A stretch of DNA of 5,365 nucleotides, taken from positions 1 to 5,365 of the forward strand of contig CAKARF010000067.1 in the NCBI GenBank assembly GCA_916720465.1, in the 5' to 3' direction. Below, piece after piece: positions 5,033 through 5,365 of the stretch. Under the pieces are notes generated by a model. It was given only the letters and a program-made list of their open reading frames with translations. It was not told where the DNA came from and did no database searches. Within the stretch, counting starts at the first letter, position 1. Each line of letters begins with the position of its first letter. The translations under genes were made by a program, and so were the position numbers. This DNA comes from an uncultured Atopobium sp. (GTDB lineage: Bacteria > Actinomycetota > Coriobacteriia > Coriobacteriales > Atopobiaceae).

Positions 5033-5365
5033 TTATTTTTCCAAACTTTTGCTTTTACGACGTTCTTTAAAGAACGCTTTGAGCTGTGCAGATGCCTCGT
5101 CTGCTAATACTCCGCCTGAGACCGCAAACTCGTGATTAAGTCTTGAATCACCACTCACGTCAAACAACGTGCCCGTTGCGCCGCCCTTGGGATCAAACGC
5201 GCCAAACACGCAGCGATCAATACGAGCATTGACCATCAACCCTGCACACATCAAGCAAGGTTCCAGTGTTACGTACACCGTACAGCCCGAAAGTCTCCAG
5301 CGTCCAAGCTTTTTTGAAGCCTCTTGCATGGCGAGAAACTCAGCGTGCGCAGAAGGGTCGTTATC
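5033..5365 (-). CDS. tadA: tRNA-specific adenosine deaminase TadA, C-terminal part (cut by window end)
   Basis: TadA converts adenosine 34 of a tRNA anticodon (tRNA-Arg ACG in bacteria) to inosine. The 110 residues here hold the zinc-dependent catalytic core. HAE lies at residues 7-9 of the visible part (zinc-binding His and proton-shuttling Glu). TLEPCLMCAG follows at 33-42, with zinc-binding Cys at 37 and 40, then RIDRCVFGAFDPKGGATGTLFDV, close to E. coli TadA ([20 protein letters not shown]). The reading frame runs open through the window edge, so the ATG at 5329 is internal (it lies after HAE) and not a start. By comparison with E. coli TadA, roughly 45-50 N-terminal residues are missing. 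The C-terminus is basic (FFKERRKSKS). No terminator hairpin is visible in the 14 bp between it and the convergent TM2-like gene. Confidence 0.93.
   Translation of the reverse strand, partial: DNDPSAHAEFLAMQEASKKLGRWRLSGCTVYVTLEPCLMCAGLMVNARIDRCVFGAFDPKGGATGTLFDVSGDSRLNHEFAVSGGVLADEASAQLKAFFKERRKSKSLEK
5061..5076. repeat. 16-bp perfect palindrome inside the 3' end of tadA
   Basis: CGTTCTTTAAAGAACG reads the same on both strands and lies within the codons for FFKER near the TadA C-terminus. It has no T-run after it on either strand, so it is not a standard intrinsic terminator. Since the FFK-R residues resemble the E. coli protein (FFRMRR), coding constraint plus chance may explain it. Confidence 0.6.

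Overview
This is an ordinary-looking chromosomal window of about 5.4 kb from a bacterium of moderate GC. It holds seven protein-coding genes, two of them cut by the window edges. I see no mobile element, CRISPR array, tRNA, rRNA or obvious defence or toxin system. Gene content and style suggest an actinobacterium of the Coriobacteriia (Atopobium/Lancefieldella/Olsenella type). The reasons are a MetA-type homoserine acyltransferase with the acetyl-specificity residue, an RhlE-like helicase whose start looks leaderless, and moderate GC with clear AAGGAG-type ribosome sites elsewhere. That placement is inference, not proof.

Layout, left to right. On the minus strand lie the first 18 codons of a YfcE-like metallophosphoesterase (1-56) and upstream of it metA (186-1169), for the first dedicated acylation step of methionine synthesis. 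A 46-bp divergent gap with a palindromic -10-like box separates metA from a plus-strand run of four genes. These are a DEAD-box RNA helicase (1216-2586), a small DUF1304 membrane protein (2630-3010), an RlmI-family 23S rRNA methyltransferase (3084-4403) and a TM2-domain-like membrane protein (4524-5018). The window closes with the 3' part of tadA on the minus strand (5033-5365), convergent with the TM2 gene and only 14 bp from it.

How the genes relate. The helicase, the rRNA methyltransferase and TadA all act on RNA or translation: RNA unwinding, 23S rRNA modification and tRNA wobble A-to-I editing. They do not form one obvious operon, because each has its own plausible promoter, a terminator-like hairpin or opposite orientation. 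metA is a metabolic neighbour sharing only the divergent promoter region. The two small membrane proteins have no known role.

The most notable details are four. The metA/helicase gap has a shared palindromic -10 and an apparently leaderless helicase mRNA. The helicase carries a GC-rich, repeat-built low-complexity insert between motifs I and Ia. A perfect 17-bp inverted repeat overlaps a perfect extended -10 in front of the AT-rich TM2 gene. A 14-bp palindrome overlaps the ribosome binding site of rlmI. I found no convincing previously undescribed system.
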